Positions 54,566 through 64,000 of a stretch of 64,000 bases of DNA are shown here, in pieces. The position numbers and the translations under genes are program-made. The DNA comes from Mesorhabditis belari (Eukaryota; Nematoda; Chromadorea; Rhabditida; Rhabditidae): assembly GCA_958450365.1 (NCBI GenBank), contig CAUEEP010000420.1, forward strand, positions 120,417-184,416, in the 5' to 3' direction. Under the pieces are notes generated by a model. The model saw only the letters and a program-made list of their open reading frames with translations, was not told the DNA's origin and ran no database searches. Every line of letters begins with the position of its first letter. Positions within the stretch are counted from its first letter, which is position 1.

Positions 54566-55270
54566 CTGAAGTGAAATGCGGAGGCGAAATCAAAGAAAAA
54601 CCCTCAAATTAAGGCATTTTCAAAAGAATTTCAGGCAATTTTCAATAATTATATATAATTTTATTTCACTTTAAAATAAAACGCAATCAAAACGAAGGAA
54701 ATGAATTTCAAATGCAATAAATTCATCAAAGATAATAATGAGATTAGAAGAGAGAATACCCGTGAAAATTTGGTTTAATGAATGCAAAATGAGGGCAAAG
54801 AATTAGATGTCAAATAAAGTATTCAGGACACGAAAATCTTGCAAAAATTTGCAAAAATTTTCAAAAACTAATCTGTTAATTGAATAGTAGAAAAGAATAT
54901 GATTTTTTTGATTTGGGGATTGTTCTGTGAAAGGTTCGCATTGTGATTTGCGCTTGAAAATGACTTTCTGCTTTCTGTAAGACTTTTTAGATCGCCTAAT
55001 AAGAAAATAGAGCTAATCTAGTACTATTTTTTACTCTTATACCACAAAAACAACAACAGTTTTTACTAGTTTACTAGTTTACTAGTTTTACTAGAGTGTT
55101 TTCCTCGCGAGTAAGTAATTACTCGAGTAAAATTTGCATGAGTGCAAGCTTTACTCGATTAATCGGCGTTTTTTGATCGAGTAACTACGAGTAATCCTCT
55201 TTAAACGTCGAATGTAAATTGAATATCTTGGGGTAGGCTAATTTCCGCAATTTTTTTGCGCAACAGGGTC
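54566..55270. other. Spacer upstream of the 91-aa gene
   Basis: Probable promoter region by position; ACTAGTTT repeats at 55060-55085. No motif can be named. Confidence 0.4.
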
Positions 55271-55274
55271 ATTT

Positions 55275-55704
55275 GCGCCATTTTACAGGCAATTTGCGGA
55301 TTCCTCTTTCGTAGTAGGATTTTGGTTTGTGTGTGAGACAAGTGTGAGACTCAAAAATGGAAGACTGGAGAGGAGGATGGAGATGTCCCAGTTTGAGCAC
55401 TTTCTTCAAAAGAAACCCATTTTGGTGTCAATAGAAAAGTTGTAGAGAATCAAAAATTAGGCTTATAGCCAAATTTCCAAAAAGATACACTTAATAGTTT
55501 TGCTTAAAATGCAAGTTTTGTGAAAATTCGTAAATTTGGCATTTCTTGAAAACCAGTTTTTGAATCGTTCTGAAAATTTGAATATAAGCTTAATTTTTGA
55601 TTCTCTACAACTTTTCCATTAACACCAAAATAGGTTTCTTTTGAAGAAAGTGCTCAAACTGTCATATATGACAATAGCCGGCAGTTTTCAATTCACCAAT
55701 CCAA
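55275..55704 (-). mobile_element. mariner-derived MITE, copy 4 (left end lost)
   Basis: Right end CAATTCACCAATCCAA-TA intact; the left TIR is missing. Keeps the transposase C-terminal segment on the minus strand. Confidence 0.82.
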
Positions 55705-56500
55705 TATTTAGATACAAAATAAACTAGTTGTGATATCTAACAATCAGCTTTGAGTAACAATGAGCTTTGAGTAACAATCAGCTTGATAGTTTACTGGAAA
55801 ATCATCTAAGCAAAGCGAAGAAATATCAAAAGATCTTACCAAAATATCAAAATACCAAAAGGCTTAGGGAAAAGATCCTATTTCATCTATAAAATGCTAA
55901 TAACTTTTTTGCTAATTATTTAAAATTAGCATGATTCAATAACACAGAACAAAATGAGACATATTTGCGAAATCTCAAAATAGCCGAGTTTTCATTTTTT
56001 TTCAAAGACGGCTACCCATTTTTCACCAAATACCGGAAATCAAAAGTTTTTCTGAAAACCTCAAGTTTTTAAAGGCTATTGACATTTTGCAACTCTGGTT
56101 CTATGTAATTTTGAAATTCTAGAATCTTTTGAAGCTTTTCAAGCTCAAAAACCTCAAAGTTTAACGATCAACTTTTGGAAAAACGAATGTTTAAGGTAAA
56201 AATTTGAGTTAATCATTTAATTTTAAGTTTAAAAGTTTCAAGAATGACATTTTGAGCTCTTTTAAAGTAGACTTTAGGTCTTTTAAACTAGACTTTAGGC
56301 CTTCTAAACTAGACTTTAGGTCTTTTAAACTAGACTTTAGGTCTTTAAGTTAAAATTTCCTGTTTACAACCCACGTTTAGCTATATAAATGAAAATTTCA
56401 TCAATGAGAGAATCAAATGGGAATCTTGAAAACGAAAGAATTTCCTAAATGATGAGATGTGCAAATGACGGAGTCCCGGGAGGAAAAAAAGAGAAAGAGA
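55705..56500. other. Spacer, no gene
   Basis: Contains a 21-bp repeat, about five units of GACTTTAGGTCTTTTAAACTA at 56265-56345. Confidence 0.6.
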
Positions 56501-59500
56501 TTAGATTTCCGGGTGAAAATCAACGGGTAATTGGGCTGAACAAAGACGATCGACGAGGCGGCCATTTAGAGGACTGCGGGGAATTGAAGATGTTGTTGAG
56601 GGAAGTGAATGTGAAGAAATGAGTGGAGGACAAGTGGTGAGTGGGAAACGCATGGAGGTGGACGAGGGCGGAAGGGGAGGGAGGGCTTCGCGCGGGAGGG
56701 ACACCTGTAAGCGTAAGATCTTTTATTAGATTAGCTATCTCTTTTCATTTTTGTTTGTTGTTTTCATGTTTTCATTTTTTCTAAAACGTTTCTAACTTTG
56801 GAAAGCACAGAATAATCCAAAGATTCCCATACTTTTGACTAAACTAACTAACGTTTGACTAAACTTGATTTTGAGGAAAGCTATTCAAATAACTTTTTTA
56901 GCTATTCAACTAGCTTCTTTAAAATTAAAAGTCTTAAAAAAATTATACTTAAATCGAATCAGGAGCCATAGCTCTATAGGAGCTACATGACCTGGGCCAA
57001 GTACATGACCTGGGCCAAGTACATGACCTGGGCCAAGTACATGACCTGGGCCAAGTACATGACCTGGGCCAAGTACATGACCTGGGCCAAGTACATGACC
57101 TGGGCCAAGTACATGACCTGGGCCAAGTACATGACCTGGGCCAAGTACATGACCTGGGCCAAGTACATGACCTGGGCCAAGTACATGACCTGGGCCAAGT
57201 ACATGACCTGGGCCAAGTACATGACCTGGGCCAAGCTCAGCTTTTTTATAGTTTCTATCCAAATAATTATAGCCTAAATGCTTCTAAAATTAGTTTCTAA
57301 CGTTTTAGCATAAAGATAAACATTAAAAGTTCATAAATTTTCTTTTGGGATTAGTGTAAAGTTCACGTATGACTAAAAAATTGAAAAGAAAGTCGATTTT
57401 GGTAGAAAGTCGACCACTTGTGCATGGTTCAAATGAGCAATGACCATATAAAAAGCTCTGAGCTATGGCCTCCTTATTAGTTTTAAGTATAATTTTATTA
57501 AGATTTTCATTTAAAAAAAATTTAGTTGAATAGCTTTCGTCATTTTAAAATCAATTTTTAATAAAAAGTTGTACGGGAGTTTTTAGAGGAATTCAAACAA
57601 TTACGGGAATCATCCTGTATCATATTTTCTAATGGGAATTTCCAAGAATTCTAACCAGGCAAACCTGACTTTGGATTATTAGGTTCAATTATGTTATATG
57701 TTCAATTATGTTGATGTTCAATTCAATAATTATATTCAATTGATTCTAAATTTCGTAAGATTGCAGTTTATTCCCCCAGCCAATAACCACCAAAAGTGAT
57801 TTTTCTGACTCAGTTTTTTAGGCTGATTACGACTACCGTATTCTCTCTAATAGTAGAGCACCGCGCCGAGCCGAGTTGATGACAATTTTAACGATAGAAA
57901 CCTGATATCGATAAATGTTATAAACTATTTGAAAGTTGTAAATCTCCTCTACAAAATAGGCTAAAACGTGTTTCAATTGATCGAACCATTGAAGAAATTT
58001 CGAGGGCGAAATGCGAGTGACCAAAAAAGGAATCGAGTCACTTTAGGGACAAGTTTAGTGTGGTCAAAATAGAGTTAGCTTCCCAAAATTGAAGATTTTA
58101 AAAAAGAAGGATAACTATATATCAATTCATTAAAAAAGTCTGACGGAAATGAACTTACAGAAATTTAGATAGAGCGTAAGTTCAAGACTCGCAAAATTGT
58201 CAAAAAACTGGTTTTTTCACAAAAAAGAAAAATTATTGTAAAAACAAAGTTTTCCCATGAAATGATCCCAACTCTTCATTATTTTGAATGATATTTTTAG
58301 GATAATGATTTTAGGCCCGTCATTTTCCACTATATAGTCAAAACCGAACTCTTGTGAAAGTGGGGTTTTGAAAAAGTGCCCTTTCTTGCTCACTCGCTTT
58401 CTCACTCATTTCGCCCTCGAAATTTCTTCAATAGTTCGATCAATTGAAAGACGTTTTAACCAATTTTGTAGAGGAGATTTACAGCTTTCAAATAGCTTAT
58501 AACATTCATCGATATCAGGTTCTATCGTTGAAAATTTATGAAAATGTTGAAATCCGCATTTCTTATGCATGTACCTAATAGTTGCTCAAAACAAAAGGGT
58601 TTTCTGAAAAAGTGCACCACTTCTTATTGCTACAATTTACTTTTTCTAGCATTCTAAAAAATGAAATCCACTAATCCACTACTAGCTAACTAAAGCATTT
58701 CCTAGCACTAACTTTGTAAAGCACTACTTTGTAAAGCACTAACTTTGTAATGAACTTTCAAATTGAGGTACGATGAGGCTTCTATAAAAACTGTTTTTGA
58801 AAAGTCCAAAAGCTTTGCTTTGCTTAATCCAAAAACTTTGCTTACCTTCTCTAAGCAATCCTTTTCACATTTCCCAAATGAAAGTGAATGACTGCAGGAG
58901 ACTTCTTGGGGAGTTCGGAAAAAGGATTTTGTCCTCTCAATGTACTCGTGACATCGTCGAATCACCAAGAATGCATAAATCTAAAGAAATAAACATTTTG
59001 TGCTAATAGTAAGGTTGAATTTTTGAATTTAAACAATGATTTTCTTGACTTGCCTTCAAAAAAGTGGAGACTAACAAAAATGCCATTGTGATGTAAGCAA
59101 AGCGAATGTATGGAGCTATTGACGGTTCGTCTGAATATTATTTTCATATTTTAAGTCATAGTTATGTCATTTATAATCATTTAAATGTAAATTAAACACT
59201 TAGAATTGTAGATACTATTAGACAAACCTCCAGCGAATAAGTACATGAAAGCAAGGCTGAAAAAAGATGTCAAAAAGATCGCGATTCTGATCACAACCCC
59301 GCACATGTAAACGAGTAATAATGATAAGCGAAACTCTCGAATTCCTGGAATTATTAGATTTATTTAAACCTTTTTCTTTAGCTTTGACACTTTGACAAAC
59401 CTTTAACCAAGTGAATGACCAAAATGATCTGCAGAATGACGGTGAGGAAACCGAGCAAGATCGTCATTGGATTCCAGCCACCTGAAAAGCACTTTCCATC

Positions 59501-61163
59501 AAGAAGTCATCGAAATTTGCACTTTTATTGATTAACCTGTTAAAGGTCTTAAAGGTTAAAGGTGTTAAAGGATGTCAAAAACCTGTTAAAGCTAAAAACT
59601 AATGGTCTTGAAGGTCACGGATTCGACAAAATCACTAAGCAACGAGGATCACTAAGCAACGAGATTCTCTAGTGATCTAATTCTTTGATTTAAATCTAAT
59701 TCTTTTAAATCAAGGTTAATCTACTTGTTAAAGGTTAGTCTACAAACATTTTCACTATTATTCTAAAGTTTTATCAACCAACCAGTGACAGCTTGAGCCG
59801 CCCAAAAGGAGACTTGACTCGTGATCCACATCATCTCTCCGTAGGCGATCCACATGGCTCCAGTCTAGATTTTCTAGATTTAATCGACGAATGTCACAGC
59901 GAGCGATAGCTTAAAGAAGCCTAAAGAAGCCTAAAGAAGCCTCAAGGAGTTTAAAGAAACTTAAAGAAGCTTGAACAAGACTAAAGAAGCTTAAAGAAGC
60001 TTTAAGATCGCTTGTAAGAGAGCTGAATTTTTGCTAGAAAATTGAAAAACTCACCCGAATATGCATAATCTGAAAGCAACAAACTGGTGATGGCAACTCG
60101 CGTGGTCGAGGATAGACCCCGAAAGCTGATGGAGAAAACTCTTTCTCGCGGGGTATCACCATCTAAAAGAATAAACAGAAAATGTTCAAATAATCTTGGA
60201 TTTTGCTTTACTGATTTTGGTTTGCTGCTTTTGCTTGGCAGATTCTGCTTTCTACGTAAATTTTGTTTTGCTTAGATTTTTACGCCATCGATTCTTGGCA
60301 ACAAAACTAATGATCTTGAAGTTTAAAACAGGTCATTAACTAGGGAAAGGCATCAGCTCAAGATGGCGTTTTAAGCCTTTGAAGCCACTTTGAGCCTTTT
60401 CAGCCACCTTGAGCCTTTGAAGCCACTTTGAGCCTTTTCAGCCACCTTGAGCCTTTTAAGCCACCTTGAGCCTTTGAAGCCACCTTGAGCCTTTAAAGCC
60501 ACCTTGAGCCTTTGAAGCCACCATGAGTCCCAGGGCTTCATAGAATTGTCTATGTTGATTCTGAATATGCTTTTATTTTTTCTAAAGGACCTCTGTAACG
60601 CGAGATATCTGGCTTCAAAGTCTAGATTTCAAAGATTCCCGGAGTCCCTATAAGCTTCTGCGTTCCTTGAAAAGAGAGCTAGTGGCGCAGTGGATAGTGT
60701 GCTCGCCTCCAGAATTTTTTTGCCCGGGTTCGAGTTCGCTTCGAGTATATCCTTTTTGCTTTTTTTGAGAAAATGATTAGAAAATGTTTAAGGCATCAAA
60801 GTATAGAAAGATTAGAAAATGTTTATGGAATTGATTTATTTTGACTTTCACTAGTGGAAGAAGGTTTAGAAATAATTTAGGAACATAAATGCCGATCAGC
60901 ATAGCCGATTCTATCAATTCTATAAAGCCCCATGGCTCTCGTGGCCACCTTGACCTGGTGGCTTTCCCTAGTAAGCAACGAGGTTCTCTAGTGATCTAAG
61001 TCTTTGACTTAAATCTAATTCTTTCAAATCGAAGCATGGGTTCACTGAAAAGAAAAGTTGATTGTCGAAGCTTAACTAAAACTCTACAAACATATTGTTC
61101 GGGAGTACATATTCCGAGCATGAGTCTTGGTGGAAGTTGTGGGGCGAGTCGAGGGGAATCCAT
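56501..61163 (-). CDS. LAPTM-like four-transmembrane protein
   Basis: Exons: 61092-61163, 60055-60162, 59783-59864, 59401-59481, 59228-59344, 59054-59130 (GC donor, GCAAGT), 58846-58980, 56501-56704. Phases match, giving about 291 aa. N-terminus MDSPRLAPQLPPR, then the LAPTM-type hallmark CCFQIMHIRTGAMWIAYGEM (compare CCxCCHVRTG), four hydrophobic segments (TSQVSFWAAQAV; TILLGFLTVILQIILVIHLV; VVIRIAIFLTSFFSLAFMYL; AYITMAFLLVSTFLKIYAFL), then VIRRCHEYI and a Ser/Pro-rich cytoplasmic tail. LAPTM proteins are endolysosomal. PY motifs usual in the LAPTM4 tail are not obvious. A trans-splice-like acceptor sits 31 nt before ATG. The last exon is the least certain: reading through the exon-7 donor would end at 58708. 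Confidence 0.75.
56885..57540. repeat. Inverted-repeat element enclosing an 18-bp minisatellite
   Basis: Flanks (AGCTATTCAACTAGCTTC ... and ... TTTAGTTGAATAGCT; AATTATACTTAAA ... TTTAAGTATAATT; GAGCCATAGCTC ... GAGCTATGGCC) are inverted copies about 100 bp long around 56984-57235. Looks like a foldback element whose centre expanded. Lies in the last intron of the LAPTM-like gene. Confidence 0.75.
56984..57235. repeat. Perfect 18-bp minisatellite, 14 copies
   Basis: Unit TACATGACCTGGGCCAAG, 14 copies with no differences that I can see (252 bp). The period is a multiple of three and several frames lack stops (repeating GPGHVL on minus, MTWAKY on plus), so long open frames here are an artefact of the repeat. 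Confidence 0.95.
57836..57890. mobile_element. Fragment of the ACCGTATT-end MITE
   Basis: One end, ACCGTATTCTCTCTAATAGT, followed by the GAGCCGAGTTG segment; the remainder is replaced by the foldback element next to it. Confidence 0.65.
57895..58525. mobile_element. Foldback-type MITE, copy 2
   Basis: Better ends than copy 1: GATAGAAACCTGATATCGAT ... ATCGATATCAGGTTCTATCG, arms of about 150 bp, interior as at 8715-9325. In the last intron of the LAPTM-like gene. Confidence 0.82.
59915..60003. repeat. 10-bp tandem repeat (CTAAAGAAGC)
   Basis: About eight diverged units in intron 2 of the LAPTM-like gene. Confidence 0.75.
60368..60530. repeat. 19-bp minisatellite (GCCACCTTGAGCCTTTGAA)
   Basis: Eight or nine units alternating TTTGAA and TTTTCA ends, in intron 1 of the LAPTM-like gene. 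Confidence 0.88.
60672..60750 (+). ncRNA. tRNA-like sequence (SINE head or tRNA pseudogene)
   Basis: Box A-like TAGTGGCGCAGTGGATAGTG and box B-like GGGTTCGAGTTC at tRNA spacing. The T-stem and acceptor stem do not pair, so not a working tRNA. Lies in intron 1 of the LAPTM-like gene. Confidence 0.5.
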
Positions 61164-61269
61164 TTCTTTCCCTCCGCTCGACTTGCTTATGAGTCTAAGC
61201 CATAAATTGTCTTTCTTTTTCAGAAATACATGAAAATTTGAGATCAAAAAGACAATAAAAGCTTTTGAG

Positions 61270-61375
61270 GACTTTATAATGAAATGAGAAAATGAAATGA
61301 AATGAAAGGAAAGGAAGAAATGAATGGAAATGAAAGGAAGAAATGAAATGAAATGAAAGGAAGAAATGAAACCTT
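61270..61375. repeat. GAAAT/GGAAG low-complexity repeat
   Basis: Irregular AAATGAAATGAAAGGAAG units. Confidence 0.85.
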
Positions 61376-62883
61376 TATAAATGAATGAAACTTGCAAAGC
61401 TTTATGCAAAGTTGCAAATTTAAGAGAAAAGATGAAAGTTGAAGGCTTTAAAATAAAGTTATTGCTGAAAGTTTCACCATAAAACCTTAGAAAATTGATT
61501 TGTTTACAAAAATCGACTATAAAAAGTAGAATTCAAATTGTTTAGAAAGAGATTTTGACATCAAAACTCATAGAATTGAACTCATAGAATATTTAGAATG
61601 ATTTCAAAGCCGGAATAAATTTCCGATGGTGTTCTGGCAAATGTTTTCCCGAAATCTCATTACAAAGTCTTTTAAGGAATGAACTACCAGAAAAAAGCTC
61701 CCAGGTACATTTGGATAAAGAGAATATTTTTGGAAATAGATCCAGAGAAGGGCCTTATCCCCCAGGGAACACAACTTGAAAGAGATTCCACACAGATCCA
61801 ACGCAAAGAGCTTTTAAAGGATGGGAATTGAGTCCTTAAATGACTGAATCTGGTGGAAAAAAAGGTTGGGATTGGGTTACATTTGGTGAAAAGAAATTGG
61901 TGAGATTTAGGTTTAAGTAAAATTTTAATCTTCGGAAGTAAGTAAGTAAAATTCTCTGATGTTTTTCATAACATTTTTGTGAGCTTTCAACTCTTTTCTT
62001 CGTTTTCAGCACAAGCAATTTGTCAATTGGTTAAAGTCCGCTGACTTTTACTGAAAAACAACTTTCCAATGCATGTTCAATTAGCTCTCGACAATTAGTT
62101 TGGTTTTCCTGAGGATCTTCCATCTTTTCTTTTGCTTTTTCTTCTCTTTTCTTTTGCTTTGCTTTGCTTTTGCTTTTTCTTTTGCTTTTTCTTTTGCTAA
62201 GTTTTTACCAAATGAAACATTACAATACACTGCAGCATTAAATTAGAATCAAAGATAACTCTTTGAAAGCTACTTGTGCTAGATTTTGTGTTAGATTTTG
62301 TGCTAGATTTTGTGCTACAAATTTTTATGCAGTCTAACAAGACTATAAGCTTACAATATATCTATAATAATTGACGGGAACAAGGACGCCCAAGGTGGAA
62401 TGATTTGTGGTCACTCAATCTTGTGGTAAAAAGAATTGTAAGTTTTAAGTCTTGATTGGAAGACTTGATTGGAAGTCTTGATTGTAAGTCTTGATTTATT
62501 GCCATAGTCATTGTCAGCCGGCTGAAGCTATTCGCTTTCAGCTCAGGCTCAGGCTTAGGTTTAGGCTCAGGCTCAGGCTCAGGCTCATGAATCCGCTCAT
62601 GAACCCGCTCATTAATCCGCTCATGAACCCGCTCATTAATCCGCTCATGAATCAAATGCGAGTCGAGTGACCGGAAACGAAAAACACGCGGGAAGTGGGT
62701 GTGGGGAAATCGGAAACCCGAAAAAATGTTGGCGGAAATTGTTGCAAGAGTTTCGAAAACAAATTCAATTCGGAAATAATTCCATGTAAATATTTGAAAA
62801 ACTAGGGCTCAAGCTAATAAATTCTCAGCTTTCTAAAGCTTCTAAAGCTTGAAGTTTTGAGTTTTTAAATTTTCAAAGCTCAC
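61376..62883. other. Region between the LAPTM-like gene and the next exon
   Basis: No secure gene. A minus-strand frame near 62025-62120 (MEDPQENQTNCRELIEHALE) could be a short exon downstream of 62884-63095, but no splice model could be closed. CTTTTG repeats at 62120-62210, GGCTCA repeats at 62545-62590 and CGCTCATGAAC/CGCTCATTAATC repeats at 62590-62650. Confidence 0.4.
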
Positions 62884-63095
62884 CTTTTGATAAAAAGCCG
62901 ATGAGAAGCGCCGAAGCATCTCCATTTGATCGACTTTGAATTGGATCGAATGAGGAAAACGATTCTGACTTTGTGTCAGCAAAAACACAATTGGACTTCC
63001 AACCCAGAAAATCCAAATCCCGGAAATCTGTGAGTGCGAATGTGCTTTTAATTGAGTAATCAATTGGTCGACTCTCTTTTTCTGATGAAAAGGAT
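62884..63095 (-). CDS. Exon of an unidentified membrane protein
   Basis: 212-nt exon between TTTTTTCTAG (above 63095) and GTGAGC (below 62884). It encodes about 70 residues, DPFHQKKRVDQLITQLKAHS ... ISGIWIFWVGSPIVFLLTQ ... MEMLRRFSSAFYQK, with one likely TM segment. The rest of the gene would lie beyond the window or in the unresolved region below. No family recognised. Confidence 0.5.
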
Positions 63096-63443
63096 CTAGA
63101 AAAAAAAGACCCTTTCCTCGTTTATCGCTTCGTTTTTTTGGAGAGGACAAAATGTAGGAATTCACGAAAATGGAAAGGCGTCACGATGATGAGAAAAACT
63201 GAAAAGCTGAATATCATATAACGATCAAAAATAGGTTGTCAAAAAGTTTAATTGAACGCTCGAAGAAGTCACTACTTCAATCAGAAGTTTTAAAAATTGA
63301 CTCTTTTCCTTTTGTGCTCTAGTAGACATGATTCTTTGTGCTCTAGTCGAAACAAATCTTCTGGCAGATACACCAATTTCTCAAGTTCTTTGCAATCCAC
63401 CTCATAAAGTGGTGAATCTACTGAGTTGGTGAATTTTTGTTTT

Positions 63444-63870
63444 TGTTGAAAACTGCGGGACTTTGAACTAAAATTAATTCAACATAAAACCATAAATTCA
63501 TTTCAAATAATTTCCATTATTATTGACGACTTCTGCCCATTTTACAGACAATTTGCGGATTCCTCTTTCGTAGTAGGATTTTGGTTTGTGTGTGAGACAA
63601 GTGTGAGACTCAAAAATGGAGGACTGGACTTTGAGAATGGAGGACTGGACTCCCAGTTTGAGCACTTTCTTCAAAAGAAACCCATTTTGGTGTCAATAGA
63701 AAAGTTGTAGAGAATCAAAAATTAGGCTTATAGCCAAATTTCCAAAAAGATACACTTAGTAGTTTCGCTTAAAATACAAGTTTTGTGAAAATTCGTAAAT
63801 TTGCCATTTCTTGAAAACCAGTTTTTGAATCGCTCTGAAAATTTGGATATAAGCTTAATTTTTGAAGCTT
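63444..63870 (-). mobile_element. mariner-derived MITE, copy 5 (ends degraded)
   Basis: Starts GAAAACTGCGGGACTTTGAAC as in copy 2 without the outer TIR and keeps the transposase C-terminal block on the minus strand. The 3' end runs into a tandem repeat. Confidence 0.8.
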
Positions 63871-63970
63871 AATTTTTGCTTGCTAAGTTTGCTTGCTTGC
63901 TTGCTAATCTTGCTTACTAATCTTGCGTGCTAATCTTGCTTGCTAAGCTTGCTTGCTCGCTTGCTAAGCA
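63871..63970. repeat. TTGCTTGCTAA tandem repeat
   Basis: Irregular TTGCTTGC/TTGCTAAGC units near the window end. Confidence 0.85.
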
Positions 63971-64000
63971 CTTCAAAGTTCAAGTTTATAACTTGACAAC

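Noticed and set aside
56906..57277. Long open frames of GPGHVL / MTWAKY / MAQVMY repeats
   Set aside because: They are produced by an 18-bp tandem repeat with no stop in several frames; no splice sites, signal peptide or codon pattern supports translation.
61276..61409. Frame rich in FHFISF as part of the LAPTM-like N-terminus
   Set aside because: It comes from the GAAAT low-complexity repeat; the ATG at 61163 after a probable trans-splice acceptor is a better start.

Overview
The window is nuclear DNA of a nematode. The evidence is AT-rich sequence, introns as short as 40 bp with GT/GC..TTTCAG borders, probable spliced-leader acceptors a few bases upstream of start codons, Str/Srh-type chemoreceptor genes, a six-cysteine C6-type secreted protein, and dense IS630-Tc1-mariner relatives. 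The species cannot be named from the sequence. Most genes are split by introns, so the models below were assembled by hand from frames and splice sites.

Layout. (1) 1-3.3 kb: no complete gene; short tandem repeats, one weak exon candidate and a dispersed repeat. (2) 3.3-42.7 kb: a tandem array, plus strand, of three units (A, B, C). Each unit holds a 7TM chemoreceptor gene and, downstream, a small secreted-peptide gene. Receptors A (3580-6386) and C (30442-37162) assemble into open reading frames of 360 and 366 codons. Receptor B (16916-22966) is a recent pseudogene that has lost exons 1-2. The three peptide genes (11610, 24257, 38448) are intact. B is chimeric: its receptor half matches C and its peptide half matches A, with the switch near 23.81-23.85 kb. 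That is the signature of an unequal crossover which duplicated a block of about 13 kb. The block carries a Ginger-like DNA transposon (12498-15529 and 25912-29115; TIRs of about 215 bp, TATA target duplication, broken integrase gene of the KRBA2/SCAND3 type) and a pogo/Tigger remnant. Receptor intron 4 is a sink for mariner, Tc1, MITE and palindromic insertions, several with recognisable empty sites in the sister copy.

(3) 42.9-63.2 kb: minus-strand genes. These are a 159-aa secreted six-cysteine protein with an 11-nt microexon (42972-45747), a 91-aa secreted protein with two introns over 3 kb (47796-54561), a LAPTM-like four-TM protein of about 291 aa (56501-61163) and one further membrane-protein exon (62884-63095). 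Introns and spacers hold minisatellites, including fourteen copies of an 18-mer with no differences seen, and several inverted-repeat MITE families.

The most unusual items are the Ginger-like element with its palindrome-rich ends, the co-duplicated receptor/secreted-peptide pairs with a traceable crossover, a Tc1-like element sitting exactly on the axis of a long palindrome, and the 11-nt and 17-nt microexons.
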